From Alphaproteobacteria bacterium (GTDB lineage: Bacteria; Pseudomonadota; Alphaproteobacteria; UBA828), in NCBI GenBank assembly GCA_022826345.1, contig JAJDVB010000128.1, forward strand, positions 1 through 64,000: a stretch of DNA of 64,000 bases, given 5' to 3'. This document shows, piece by piece, positions 45,447-54,431 of the stretch. The notes below the pieces were generated by a model. The model did no database searches, had not been told where the DNA came from, and was given only the letters and a program-made list of their open reading frames with translations. The stretch's first letter is position 1; each line of letters opens with the position of its first letter. The position numbers and the translations under genes were made by a program.

Positions 45447-46343
45447 CTCTTGTGCATTAGCGTTGTCGCTCGAGAGTGCCTTATCGCAGCTGGGCGAACC
45501 ACCCACATTTGGCCTTCCTCCCTCCACCTCAAGCCCAAACCGCGCAAGCCGTCGGACCATGATCCGCACCGCCTCGGGGTTGTGGTCGATCAGGAGGCAC
45601 GAGCGGCCGTGGAGGGCGGCGGCCTCGCCGAAGGTGCCGGAGCCTGCGAAGAAATCCAGCAGCCTGTCACCCGGCGACGAGTGCACCTTGACGATGCGCT
45701 CCAGCAGCCCGAGCGGCTTCTGGGTGGCGTAGCCGGTCTTCTCCTTCCCGGTGGTGGGCACGATGGTGTGCCACCAGACGTCCGTCGGGGTCTTTCCGCG
45801 CGCGGCTTTCTCGGCCCCCACCAGCACTGGCGCCATGTAGGGGATGCGGTCCGCAGCATCCAGGTTGAAGGTGTAGTTGGCCGGGTCCTTCGCGTACCAG
45901 AGGATGGTGTCGTGTTTGGCCGGCCAGCGCCGCTTCGGCCGCCCGCCGTAGTCGTAGGCCCAGACGATCTCGTTGATGAAGGACTCTCGCCCGAAGATGC
46001 CGTCCAGCAGCACCTTGCAGTAGTGCACCTCCCGGCAATCGCCATGGAAGAAAAGCGAGCCGCTTGCGGCCAGCACCCGGTGGGCCTCGATCAAGCGCGG
46101 CTCGAGGAAGGCCAGGTAATCGTCGAAACTGTCCGCATAGCCGGTGGCGCCGAGCGTGGTGGTCCGGTAGCGCCGGCCCTGAAAGCCGGTCCTGTCGCCA
46201 GCCGCGTCGCGCTCCGTCCTCAGCGCGACCCGCGTCTGAGTGCGCCCGGTGTTGAAGGGCGGGTCGATATAGATCAGGTCGATGCTGCCGGCTTCGAGCG
46301 TGCGCAGGACCTTCAGATTGTCTGCGAGGACGATGCGAAGCAT
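45438..46343 (-). CDS. Solitary DNA methyltransferase (beta class, N6-adenine or N4-cytosine)
   Basis: About 301 residues. Motif IV (DPPFNTGR) precedes the SAM-binding motif I (DFFAGSGTFGEAA), the order of beta-class enzymes such as CcrM. ATQKPLGLLERIVKVHSSPGD is motif X-like. The ATG at 46343 is preferred to 46370. No restriction endonuclease gene is adjacent; the only neighbours are the TIR gene (convergent) and kamA (126 bp upstream, same strand). GC matches the genome, so it may be native. Confidence 0.85.
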   Translation of the reverse strand: MLRIVLADNLKVLRTLEAGSIDLIYIDPPFNTGRTQTRVALRTERDAAGDRTGFQGRRYRTTTLGATGYADSFDDYLAFLEPRLIEAHRVLAASGSLFFHGDCREVHYCKVLLDGIFGRESFINEIVWAYDYGGRPKRRWPAKHDTILWYAKDPANYTFNLDAADRIPYMAPVLVGAEKAARGKTPTDVWWHTIVPTTGKEKTGYATQKPLGLLERIVKVHSSPGDRLLDFFAGSGTFGEAAALHGRSCLLIDHNPEAVRIMVRRLARFGLEVEGGRPNVGGSPSCDKALSSDNANAQESC

Positions 46344-46469
46344 CGCCCGACTCTCTTCCGCGCAACCCATGACGGGTGCAAGGTGGCGCAGGGCCGCCCG
46401 CCGCGCAACGCTGCAGCGATGGAGAAGAGTGCTTGCATACTCGCCGGCTTACCGCGGCCGTCGCCTGGC

Positions 46470-47867
46470 TTACGCGCTCAGCGCCCGCAGCCCCTCCTCG
46501 AAGAAGAACTCCTCTTCGCCGAAGGCGGGTTCGAGCTGGTCGAGCCAGGTCGCCTTCGGGTCGTAGCGCGCGAAGAAGGGCCGCCCGACCCAGTCGGGAT
46601 CGCGCCCCTGCAGGAAGCGCAGCACGAAGATCTTCTCGCCCGCGACCTCCTGCACGCCCAGCACCTCGACCTTGCCCGGCGTCGCGCTCATGCTCGGCCC
46701 CCGCACCGTCCGCGCCAGGCCCGAGACCTGCTCGATCGCGCCCCGGAAGACCTCCCAGCAGCGCTCCAGCGGCACCTCGAAGTAGTGCCTGGGGCCCGTG
46801 TCCCGTTCCACGAACATGTAGTAGGGGATGACGCCGAGGCGGACCTGCTCGCGCCACATCCGCGCCCAGATGTCGGGGTCGTTGTTGATGTTGGCGAGCA
46901 GCGGCGCCTGGGCGCGGATCACCGCGCCGGTATCGCGGATGCGGCGGATCGCGTCCTGCACCACGTCGGTCCTGAGCTCCTGCCAGTGATTGAAGTGGGC
47001 CATGATCGCGATGTGCCGGCCCGCGTGGACGAGATCCTCGAACAGGCGCAGCATATCGTCCGCATCCTCGTCGTGGACGAAGCGATGCGGCCAGAAGGTG
47101 AGCGCCTTGGTGCCGATCCGGATGTTCTGCACATGGGCCAGCGCCGGGTCGTCGATAAAGGCCCTAAGATAGCCCTCCATCACCCGGGTCTTCATGATCA
47201 TCGGGTCGCCGCCGGTGAAGAGAACATCCGAGACGTTGGGATGGGCGGCGAGATAGCGGTGCATGTTGACCGCATCCTTTGACGCGATCTTCAGCTCCTT
47301 GTCGCCCACGAATTGCGCCCAGCGGAAGCAGAAGGTGCAGTAGGCGTGGCAGGTCTGGCCCTGACTCGGGAAGAACAGCATTGTCTCGCGATACTTGTGC
47401 TGGAGTCCTTCCAGTGTCTCGCCTTCTTCCTGCGGAATGTTGAGCTCCCGCTGCCCGGCCGGATGTGGATTGAGTCGCGCGCGAATATCCGCGGCCGCGC
47501 TCTCGACTTCCTGCGGAGTGGCATCGCGGGTCATGAGATCGGCGATCCGGCTGAAGTCGCCGGCTTCCAGCATTCCCCGCTGCGGGAACACCAGCCGGTA
47601 GACGGGATCGTCCGGGATCCGGTCCCAGTCGATCAGGTGCTCGATCACATAGCGGTTGGTGCGGAACGGCAGCACGGCGCTGACGACCTTCATGTCGAAC
47701 AAGTCGTCGTCGGTGACGCTTCCGTACTGAGAAATCGAATCGAGATTTCTCCGGGTCAGCGCCTTGAATTTGCCGTCCGGTGGCGCGACGACTTTCAGAT
47801 CACGAAGACGGTTCGCGCCCGGCCCTTCTCGAAGAGCCGCCGACTCCGGGATCGCACGAATATTCAC
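46470..47867 (-). CDS. KamA-family radical SAM aminomutase
   Basis: 465 residues. The radical SAM cluster motif is Cys173-x3-Cys177-x2-Cys180 (TCHAYCTFC), with GGDPM for SAM and PLP-site candidates near SATPGKVEV. Relatives are lysine 2,3-aminomutase and EF-P lysine aminomutase (EpmB). It is longer than EpmB and lacks an efp neighbour, so it may act on another amino acid. It has an AT-rich promoter region before the start at 47867. Confidence 0.87.
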   Translation of the reverse strand: MNIRAIPESAALREGPGANRLRDLKVVAPPDGKFKALTRRNLDSISQYGSVTDDDLFDMKVVSAVLPFRTNRYVIEHLIDWDRIPDDPVYRLVFPQRGMLEAGDFSRIADLMTRDATPQEVESAAADIRARLNPHPAGQRELNIPQEEGETLEGLQHKYRETMLFFPSQGQTCHAYCTFCFRWAQFVGDKELKIASKDAVNMHRYLAAHPNVSDVLFTGGDPMIMKTRVMEGYLRAFIDDPALAHVQNIRIGTKALTFWPHRFVHDEDADDMLRLFEDLVHAGRHIAIMAHFNHWQELRTDVVQDAIRRIRDTGAVIRAQAPLLANINNDPDIWARMWREQVRLGVIPYYMFVERDTGPRHYFEVPLERCWEVFRGAIEQVSGLARTVRGPSMSATPGKVEVLGVQEVAGEKIFVLRFLQGRDPDWVGRPFFARYDPKATWLDQLEPAFGEEEFFFEEGLRALSA

Positions 47868-48204
47868 TGTTGCGTCTCCTTAGAGCCATTAGGTTTTATT
47901 TTTCTTTCACCTATATAGCATATCACGCCCAAAAGGTGAAGGTTTGGGCTTGGCGGGCGGCGCTGGCCTCCGGGCTCGCCGCCGCTCTCGGTCTCTCGGT
48001 GGGCACGCCGCCACAATCCCGATGACGGGTGCGCAAACCGGCACAGGGTCGCGTTTCGCGCCATGACGGGCTGGTTTGACCGGATAACGCCGGACGGAGG
48101 CGCCGTTGACAGGGGCGTCGCTTGGTATGCAAGGTTGCCTCATGAGGAGGGCAGCGGGCCTTCGATGCGTCGCTGCGACAAGGAATGAAGGGGAGGCTTT
48201 GCAC
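47868..48204. promoter_or_regulatory. Divergent intergenic region kamA / Liv binding protein
   Basis: The kamA side (47880-47930) is AT-rich with GCTATATAGG on the minus strand, a possible -10. On the plus side TTGACA at 48106-48111 could be a -35, but no convincing -10 follows at the right distance. No small gene or structured RNA was seen in these 337 bp. Confidence 0.35.
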
Positions 48205-49398
48205 ATGAGAAAGACGAGAGTCGCTTGCGTCGCGCTCGGGCTGATCGCGGCGGCATCACTGGGCTTCAGCCAGCAGGCGGCCGCAGACGAAGATCCGATC
48301 GTCATCGGCGCTGCCGTGGCGTTGAGCGGATTCGTCGCACCGTACGATGACGGCCCGCAGAAGGCGGCCCAGCTTGCCGTCAAGGTCATCAACGAACGGG
48401 GCGGCGTGCTTGGCCGTCAGATCGAGATGGTCTTCGCGGATACGAAGTCGGACATCGCCCACGGCGCGAACGCCGGCCTCGAGGTACTCGACCAAGGCGC
48501 GCAGATGGTGCTGGTGACCTGCGACTACGACTTCGGCGGCGGTGCCGCGTCGGTCGCCAACGCGCGCGGCATCATCGCGTTCTCGAGCTGTGCCGCCGAT
48601 CCCAAGTTCGGCGTGCAGGGCATCGGGCCATACGCCTTTACCATGTCGATCGGAACGCCGGGCCAGGGCGCCCTCATGGCGGAGTGGGGCTACAACAACC
48701 AAGGCTATCGCACCGCCTACATGCTGGTCGATCCGACCGTGGAATTCGACGTGTCCTTGTGCCGGTCGTTCAAGGAGAGATGGATCGAGATCGCGGGCGA
48801 GGAGTCGTTCCTCGGCGAGGACACGTTCCAGAACAACGATCCGTCCATCGCCTCCCAGATCACGCGGCTCAAGGCGCTGGATCCGCAGCCTGATGCAGTC
48901 ATGTACTGCTCCTATCCTCCGGGCGGTGCGGCCGCGCTCAAGCAGTTGCGGGCCGCCGGCGTGAACATCCCGATGCTGAGCGGCGAGGGGATGGGCGGCA
49001 ATTACTGGCTCGACGCGGTGCCGAACCTGAGCGGCCTCTACTACGCCATCTACGGCTCGATCTTCGGCGACGACCCTCGCCCGGAAATCAACGAGGTGCT
49101 CGATAAGTTCATCGAGATGCATGGTGGCCCGCCCGCCACCGGCCAGATGTACACCGGCTATGCGGCCATCGAGACCTGGGCCCAGGCGGTGGAGAAGGCC
49201 GGGTCGCTGGACGGCGATGCGGTACGCGAGGTGCTGGAGAGCTACACCGACGAGCCATCCCTGGTCGGGGCGACGACCTATACGCCCGAGCTGCACATGA
49301 GCGTGACCCGGCCGATGACGATCATGCAGGTGCAGGAGGGCAAGCACAGCGCCATCGGCGTGTTCCGGCCGACCAAGGCCGCCTCGATCGTCTTCTGA
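48205..49398 (+). CDS. Branched-chain amino acid/amide-type ABC binding protein
   Basis: 397 residues with a Sec signal peptide (MRKTRVACVALGLIAAAS through QQAAADED). The mature part is a type 1 periplasmic-binding fold of the Leu/Ile/Val (or amide/urea) class: IVIGAAVALSGFVAPYDDGP, then GGVLGRQIEMVFADTKSD. The ATG at 48205 follows GAAGGGGAGG. It is first of six genes, ending in an amidase, so the ligand may be an amide or an amino acid derivative (inference). Confidence 0.88.
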   Translation: MRKTRVACVALGLIAAASLGFSQQAAADEDPIVIGAAVALSGFVAPYDDGPQKAAQLAVKVINERGGVLGRQIEMVFADTKSDIAHGANAGLEVLDQGAQMVLVTCDYDFGGGAASVANARGIIAFSSCAADPKFGVQGIGPYAFTMSIGTPGQGALMAEWGYNNQGYRTAYMLVDPTVEFDVSLCRSFKERWIEIAGEESFLGEDTFQNNDPSIASQITRLKALDPQPDAVMYCSYPPGGAAALKQLRAAGVNIPMLSGEGMGGNYWLDAVPNLSGLYYAIYGSIFGDDPRPEINEVLDKFIEMHGGPPATGQMYTGYAAIETWAQAVEKAGSLDGDAVREVLESYTDEPSLVGATTYTPELHMSVTRPMTIMQVQEGKHSAIGVFRPTKAASIVF

Positions 49399-49430
49399 CC
49401 CGCCCCGAAGGAGATCGTCGGCAGGAGGAA

Positions 49431-50177
49431 ATGCAGAGCGTGCGTGCCGCTGATAGCGGGACGCTGGAAGCGCGAGACGTTCATGTGCGGTTCGAAGGCG
49501 TTCGTGCGATCAGCGGCGCGAGCCTGCATTTGGGTCGGAACGAAATCCTCGGCCTCATCGGGCCGAACGGCGCGGGCAAGACCACCCTCGTCAACGTCCT
49601 GACGGGGTTTCAAAGGCCGGACAAGGGCAGCGTATGGCTCTCCGGCCGGAACGTAACCGGGCGGACGCCGTTTCAGTTGGCGCGGGACGGGGTGGCGCGG
49701 ACCTTTCAGGGAGTCCGTCTCTTCGGCGGCCTCAGCGTATTTCAAAACGTGGAAGCGGGCGCGCTCGGTGTCGGCCTCGGCGGCCACCGGGCGCGCGAAC
49801 GCGCGGATGAAGTCTTGCAGTGGCTCAATCTGGCTTCCCAGGCTATGGCGCGTGCCGATGCCCTGCCCTTCGGGGAAGAGCGGCGTGTCGGCATCGCCCG
49901 TGCTCTCGCCATGCGCCCGCGCTTCCTTCTGCTGGATGAGCCGGCCGCCGGACTCAACGAGCGCGAGTGCGACGAGTTGCGGGAGGTCATCCGCGACATC
50001 CGTCGCCGCCTGGACTGCGGCGTGCTGCTGATCGAACACAACATGGCCGTCATCATGGGTCTTTGCGACCGCATCCACGTGCTCGATCAGGGTCGCTCCA
50101 TTGCCGAGGGGGCGCCCTCAGACATTCGTGCCAACTCCGATGTCAAGAGGGCCTATCTCGGCGAGGACTTCGTGTAG
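49431..50177 (+). CDS. Liv-type ABC transporter ATPase (LivG-like)
   Basis: 248 residues. Walker A is GPNGAGKTT. The signature region is shifted (LPFGEERRVGIARAL, as in LivG), Walker B is RFLLLDEPAAGLN and the switch His is in LIEHNM. It starts at ATG 49431 with AGGAGGAA upstream. It provides ATP hydrolysis together with the LivF-like protein 3 bp downstream. Confidence 0.9.
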   Translation: MQSVRAADSGTLEARDVHVRFEGVRAISGASLHLGRNEILGLIGPNGAGKTTLVNVLTGFQRPDKGSVWLSGRNVTGRTPFQLARDGVARTFQGVRLFGGLSVFQNVEAGALGVGLGGHRARERADEVLQWLNLASQAMARADALPFGEERRVGIARALAMRPRFLLLDEPAAGLNERECDELREVIRDIRRRLDCGVLLIEHNMAVIMGLCDRIHVLDQGRSIAEGAPSDIRANSDVKRAYLGEDFV

Positions 50178-50180
50178 CCC

Positions 50181-50900
50181 GTGCTGGCGACCGAGGAACT
50201 TCGCGTCACCTACGGCAACATCCTGGCGTTGGGTGGTGTCTCCCTTCGTATCGAAGAGCGCGAGATCGTGTCCGTCATCGGGCCGAACGGTGCCGGCAAG
50301 TCGTCGCTACTCAATGCGATCGCCGGCGTCGTGCCGGTCGCTTCCGGCAGCATCGAGTTCGAGGGCCAGACGATTGCGGGCACCGCGCCCGAAGATCTCG
50401 TGCGTCTTGGCATTTCCCTGGTCCCCGAAGGGCGTCACATCTTTGGGGGTCTCACGGTTGCCGAGAACATACGCATAGGCGCCGTTGCCCGCCGTGACCG
50501 CAATGCGATCGACGGCGACGTGGACCGCGTGCTCGCCATGTTTCCCGTGCTTCGCGAGCGCCTGCGTCAGCCGGCGGGAAAGCTCTCCGGCGGTGAGCAG
50601 CAAATGCTCGCGATCGGGCGTGCCCTGCTGGCACGGCCTCGCCTGCTGTTGATCGACGAACCCTCGCTCGGCCTGGCACCCCTCGTCGTCGGCGAGGTCT
50701 ATCGTGCGGTCGCCGACCTCCGCGCCGAAGGCGTGACCATTCTCATCGTGGAGCAGAGCGCGACGCGGGCGCTTGAAGCGGCGGACCGCACCTACGTGCT
50801 GGCGTCCGGCAGCATCGTGATGGCCGGTGACGCGACGGAGTTGCGTGCGGAAGAGGGCTTCGAGGACGCCTATTTCGGATACAAGGCGCGCGATCCATGA
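50181..50900 (+). CDS. Liv-type ABC transporter ATPase (LivF-like)
   Basis: 239 residues with GPNGAGKSSLLNAI, LSGGEQQMLAIGRAL and LLLIDEPSLGLAP, the standard LivF order. It starts with GTG 3 bp after LivG. It is paired with the LivG-like ATPase to drive import. Its stop overlaps the LivH-like ATG (ATGA, 50897-50900). Confidence 0.9.
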   Translation: MLATEELRVTYGNILALGGVSLRIEEREIVSVIGPNGAGKSSLLNAIAGVVPVASGSIEFEGQTIAGTAPEDLVRLGISLVPEGRHIFGGLTVAENIRIGAVARRDRNAIDGDVDRVLAMFPVLRERLRQPAGKLSGGEQQMLAIGRALLARPRLLLIDEPSLGLAPLVVGEVYRAVADLRAEGVTILIVEQSATRALEAADRTYVLASGSIVMAGDATELRAEEGFEDAYFGYKARDP

Positions 50901-51781
50901 CGTTCATCCTGCAGAACATCGTGGATGCGATCAGTCTGGGTGCTCTCTATGCGCTGACCGCGCTCGGTATCGGGCTGATCTTCGGCATCATGCGCCTCAT
51001 CAACTTCGCCCATGGCGAGTTGATCATGCTGGGCGCTTATGCGCTGTTTTTCACCTTCGGCATGCACGAGGCCATCATGGGGCTCGTGGCCATGGCTCTC
51101 GTGATCGTCGCGGCGATCGTCATGGAACGGGTGGCGTTTCGGCCGCTGAGGCGTGCCAACCCAGCAACGCTCCTCATTGCGTCGTTCGCGCTCGCCTATT
51201 TCCTGCAGCACCTCGTTCTCCTGATTTTCGGCGCGCGCCCCAAGAGCGTCACGTTCCTCTACGAGCTGAGCGAGTTCTTCGTCGTCGAGGGCTTGCGCAT
51301 TCCCAAGCTTCAGGTGGTGACCATCGCCATCACCATCGTGTTGCTGGTCGGGCTGGTCATCTTCTTCCGCCGCAGCAGCATCGGTACGCAGATGCGCGCC
51401 GCCGCCGAGGACTTCGGCATGGCGCGACTCGTGGGCGTGCGGGCCAACTCCGTCATCGCGATCGCCTTCCTCCTCAGCGGGGTGCTCGCCGGGATCATCT
51501 CACTGCTCTACGTGGTGCAGACGGGAACGCTCACGCCGCGGATGGGCGTCAGCCTGGTGCTCGTTGCCTTCGTCGCCACCGTGATCGGCGGCATGGGCAG
51601 TCTGGTTGGGGCTGCCGTTGGCGGTCTCGTGGTTGGCGTCCTGACGGTGGCGTTGCAGGCGGTCCTCACGGTCGAGCTCAGGCCCTATCGCGATGCCTTC
51701 GTATTCGCGGTTCTGATCGGCTTTCTCCTGGTTCGCCCGCAGGGCCTGCTGCGCGGCCGCAGCGCGCGGGAGCGCATCTGA
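50897..51781 (+). CDS. Liv-type ABC transporter permease (LivH-like)
   Basis: 294 residues with about eight hydrophobic segments. It begins MTFILQNIVDAISLGALYAL and has GIMRLINFAHGELIMLGAY, the family motif. AGIISLLYVVQTGTLTPRMG is also typical. It is translationally coupled to the upstream ATPase and 3 bp from the LivM-like gene. Confidence 0.9.
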   Translation: MTFILQNIVDAISLGALYALTALGIGLIFGIMRLINFAHGELIMLGAYALFFTFGMHEAIMGLVAMALVIVAAIVMERVAFRPLRRANPATLLIASFALAYFLQHLVLLIFGARPKSVTFLYELSEFFVVEGLRIPKLQVVTIAITIVLLVGLVIFFRRSSIGTQMRAAAEDFGMARLVGVRANSVIAIAFLLSGVLAGIISLLYVVQTGTLTPRMGVSLVLVAFVATVIGGMGSLVGAAVGGLVVGVLTVALQAVLTVELRPYRDAFVFAVLIGFLLVRPQGLLRGRSARERI

Positions 51782-51784
51782 CCG

Positions 51785-52810
51785 ATGACCGGCCGGGTGG
51801 AAAAGGCCGCGAGGCTGATCTGGCCGGTTCTCTCCCTCGCGCTCGTCCTTGTCGTCTTGGCTGCGCTTCTTTCGCTCGGGCCGATGCCCCTGCAACGCAC
51901 GGCGACCGAGGCGTTCATCCGGCTGATCGTCGTCATCGGGCTCTACATCTTCATCGGGAACTCCGGAATCCTCTCCTTCGGGCACGTGAGCTTCATGGCC
52001 ATCGGCGCCTATGGGTCCGCCCTGCTGACCATCCCGCCCAACATGAAGAAGATCGTTCTCGATCTGCCTCCCTTCCTGACGGCTCTGCAGTTGCCGACGA
52101 TCCCTGCAGCTTTGATCGCGGGGACGCTCTCGACCATCTTCGCCTTCGTCATCGGCGTGCCGCTGATGCGTCTCTCGGGCATCTCCGCTGCGATGGGTAC
52201 GTTCGCCTCGCTCGCCATCGTCTATGTGGTGATCTCCAACTGGAAGGAGGTGACGGGAGGGGCGAGCGCCCTGATCGGGCTGCCGGTCTACACGGACATC
52301 TGGGTCGCCCTGATCTATGCGCTGCTCGCGCTCGGGCTGGCCTACGCCTACCAGGAATCCCGCCACGGGAGGCGCTTGCGCGCCTCGCGCGAGAACGAGG
52401 TCGCGGCGCTGGCGACCGGCATCAACGTGCGGCGGGAGCGGCTGATCGCGTTCGTCTTCAGCGCCTTCATCGTGGGCTTCGGCGGCGTGCTGCACGCGCA
52501 CTTCATCGGTGTCCTGTCGTCGAGCTCGTTCTATCTGGACGTCACGTTCATCACCTTGGCCATGCTGGTGATCGGCGGCATGAACAGCCTGGCCGGCGCG
52601 GTGACAGGAACCATCGTGGTGAGCGTGCTCGGCGAGCTTCTACGCCTGATCGAGGCCGGTTTCGACATCGGCACACTGCACTTGGCGGCGCCGCGCGGCT
52701 TGCGTGAGGTCGGGCTATCATTCTTGATGCTCATGATTCTGCTGTTTCGCCCGCAAGGACTGACGTCGGGTCGGGAGATCGCATGGCCGCTCGCATCCAA
52801 GGCGGGCTGA
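51785..52810 (+). CDS. Liv-type ABC transporter permease (LivM-like)
   Basis: 341 residues, inner membrane. LivM features include YIFIGNSGILSFGHVSFMAI and the SRENEVAALATGINV loop after the middle, then AFIVGFGGVLHAHF. It completes the importer (binding protein, two ATPases, two permeases). The amidase gene starts 10 bp later. Confidence 0.9.
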   Translation: MTGRVEKAARLIWPVLSLALVLVVLAALLSLGPMPLQRTATEAFIRLIVVIGLYIFIGNSGILSFGHVSFMAIGAYGSALLTIPPNMKKIVLDLPPFLTALQLPTIPAALIAGTLSTIFAFVIGVPLMRLSGISAAMGTFASLAIVYVVISNWKEVTGGASALIGLPVYTDIWVALIYALLALGLAYAYQESRHGRRLRASRENEVAALATGINVRRERLIAFVFSAFIVGFGGVLHAHFIGVLSSSSFYLDVTFITLAMLVIGGMNSLAGAVTGTIVVSVLGELLRLIEAGFDIGTLHLAAPRGLREVGLSFLMLMILLFRPQGLTSGREIAWPLASKAG

Positions 52811-52820
52811 AGGAGGTCAC

Positions 52821-54263
52821 ATGACGACGAAAGCCAACGAAATCTGCCGGATGGACGCCGTGACGCTGGCGGCGCGGGTACGGGCCAAGGAGCTTTCGGC
52901 AATCGAGGTTGCCGACGCGGTGATCGCCCACATGGAGCAGGTGGAGCCCCACGTGCACGCCTTCTGCACGCCGGCGCCGGACTATGCACGCGAAGCCGCC
53001 CGGCAGGTTGATGCCAGGATCGCGGCGGGCGAGGACCCCGGCCCGCTCGCGGGCGTGCCGGTCGGCATCAAGGACCTCGTCTGCACTAAGGACCTGCCCA
53101 CCGTCTCCGGCTCCATCGCCTACAAGGATTTCATGGCCGAGGAGGACGACGTGGTGGTCGAGCGCCTGCGGGATGCCGGCGCAGTGATCCTGGGCAAGAC
53201 CAACGTGCCGGAGTTCGGCTACAGCGGCGCGAGCCACAACGCCGTGTTCGAGGCGACGCGCAACCCGTGGAACCTGGAGCGCGCGCCCGGCGGCTCCAGC
53301 GCGGGCTCCGGCGCGGCGGTGGCGGCGGGCATGGGGCCGCTCGCAGTCGGCAGCGACGGCGGCGGCTCCGTGCGCATCCCGGCCTCCTTCAGTGGGCTGG
53401 TGGGGGTCAAGGCGTCGATGGGGCGGGTGCCGCTTTATCCCGGATGCCGGGACGAGCGCTATCCCGGCGTCTCCAGCTGGGAGGGGGTCGAGCACATCGG
53501 CCCCTTGTCGCGGACGGTGGCGGACTCGGCGCTCATGCTCTCGGTCATGGCCGGGCCGGACGACCGGGACCGCCACTCGCTCCCCGCCGCCGACTTCGAT
53601 TGGACGGACGTGGGCGACAACCTCAAGGGCTGCCGCGTCGCCTACAGCGCCGACTGGGGCTACGCCGCGGTCGATCCCGAGGTGCGCCAGATCGTGGGTG
53701 ACGCGGTCAGGGTGTTCGAGAGCGAGCTCGGCTGCACCGTGGAGGAGGCTGATCCCGGCTGGGACGACCCCTACTTCACCTTCTGGGGCCTGGTGGCGGC
53801 GGAGACCGACCTCGCAGGGATGCGCCGGCTGGTGGCGGAGCATGGCCCGCAAATGACGCCCCATCTGGTGGATTTCATCACCCGTCCCTGGACGGCCGAG
53901 GACCTGACCAACGCCGTCGTTGGGCGCAAGGCGGTGGTCAACAAGATGTGGCGCTTCATGCGGAACTACGACGTCCTGCTGACGCCGACGCTGGCGTGCC
54001 AGCCCTTCGGGCTCTACATGCAGGGGCCGGAGATCATCGAGGGGCGCCTGGTGCCGCCCTTCGCCTGGCTCGCCTTCACCTTCCCGCTCAACATGACCGG
54101 CCAGCCCGCCGCCAGCGTGCCTGCCGGCTGGACGGCGGACGGACTGCCCGTGGGTCTGCAGATCGTGGGCCGCCACCTCGACGACCCGATGGTGCTGCGC
54201 GCGACGGCAGCCTTCGAGGCCGCACGGCCCTGGCGCGACCGCTGGCCCGCCCTCGTTTCATGA
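52821..54263 (+). CDS. Amidase signature family hydrolase
   Basis: 480 residues of the amidase-signature family with the Ser-cisSer-Lys triad: Lys in VPVGIKDLV, cis-Ser in GGSSAGSG, nucleophile Ser in SDGGGSVRIP. No signal peptide, so it acts in the cytoplasm on the imported amide. It is the last gene of the Liv-type operon (GGAGG before ATG), which ties substrate uptake to hydrolysis. The amide substrate is unknown; glutamyl-tRNA amidotransferase GatA is unlikely because gatBC are absent. Confidence 0.9.
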   Translation: MTTKANEICRMDAVTLAARVRAKELSAIEVADAVIAHMEQVEPHVHAFCTPAPDYAREAARQVDARIAAGEDPGPLAGVPVGIKDLVCTKDLPTVSGSIAYKDFMAEEDDVVVERLRDAGAVILGKTNVPEFGYSGASHNAVFEATRNPWNLERAPGGSSAGSGAAVAAGMGPLAVGSDGGGSVRIPASFSGLVGVKASMGRVPLYPGCRDERYPGVSSWEGVEHIGPLSRTVADSALMLSVMAGPDDRDRHSLPAADFDWTDVGDNLKGCRVAYSADWGYAAVDPEVRQIVGDAVRVFESELGCTVEEADPGWDDPYFTFWGLVAAETDLAGMRRLVAEHGPQMTPHLVDFITRPWTAEDLTNAVVGRKAVVNKMWRFMRNYDVLLTPTLACQPFGLYMQGPEIIEGRLVPPFAWLAFTFPLNMTGQPAASVPAGWTADGLPVGLQIVGRHLDDPMVLRATAAFEAARPWRDRWPALVS

Positions 54264-54397
54264 GCTTACCCAATCGACCTTCTCCATCAAATATAAGATG
54301 ACGAAATATCAATAAAGTGATGTTTCTCACACTGTGCCGCCTGGGTGCGACGCGATGGCTGATGATCGGGGCCATCACGTCGCAAGTGCCCCAATAC

Positions 54398-54413
54398 CGC
54401 ACCATGGTTCGGG
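54398..54413 (+). repeat. ACCATGGT-centred palindrome, copy 3
   Basis: CCGCACCATGGTTCGG followed by GG, one base off a perfect palindrome on each arm. No 39-bp repeat is near it. It lies between the convergent amidase and ScfR-like genes. Confidence 0.6.
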
Positions 54414-54431
54414 GCCTCGCCCGCCACAGGC

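Noticed and set aside
45450..47282. A 610-residue plus-strand open frame
   Set aside because: It is antisense to the methyltransferase and KamA genes, both of which have clear motifs on the minus strand.
48106..48131. Strong sigma-70 promoter for the Liv operon
   Set aside because: TTGACA is perfect but no acceptable -10 hexamer lies 16-18 bp downstream.
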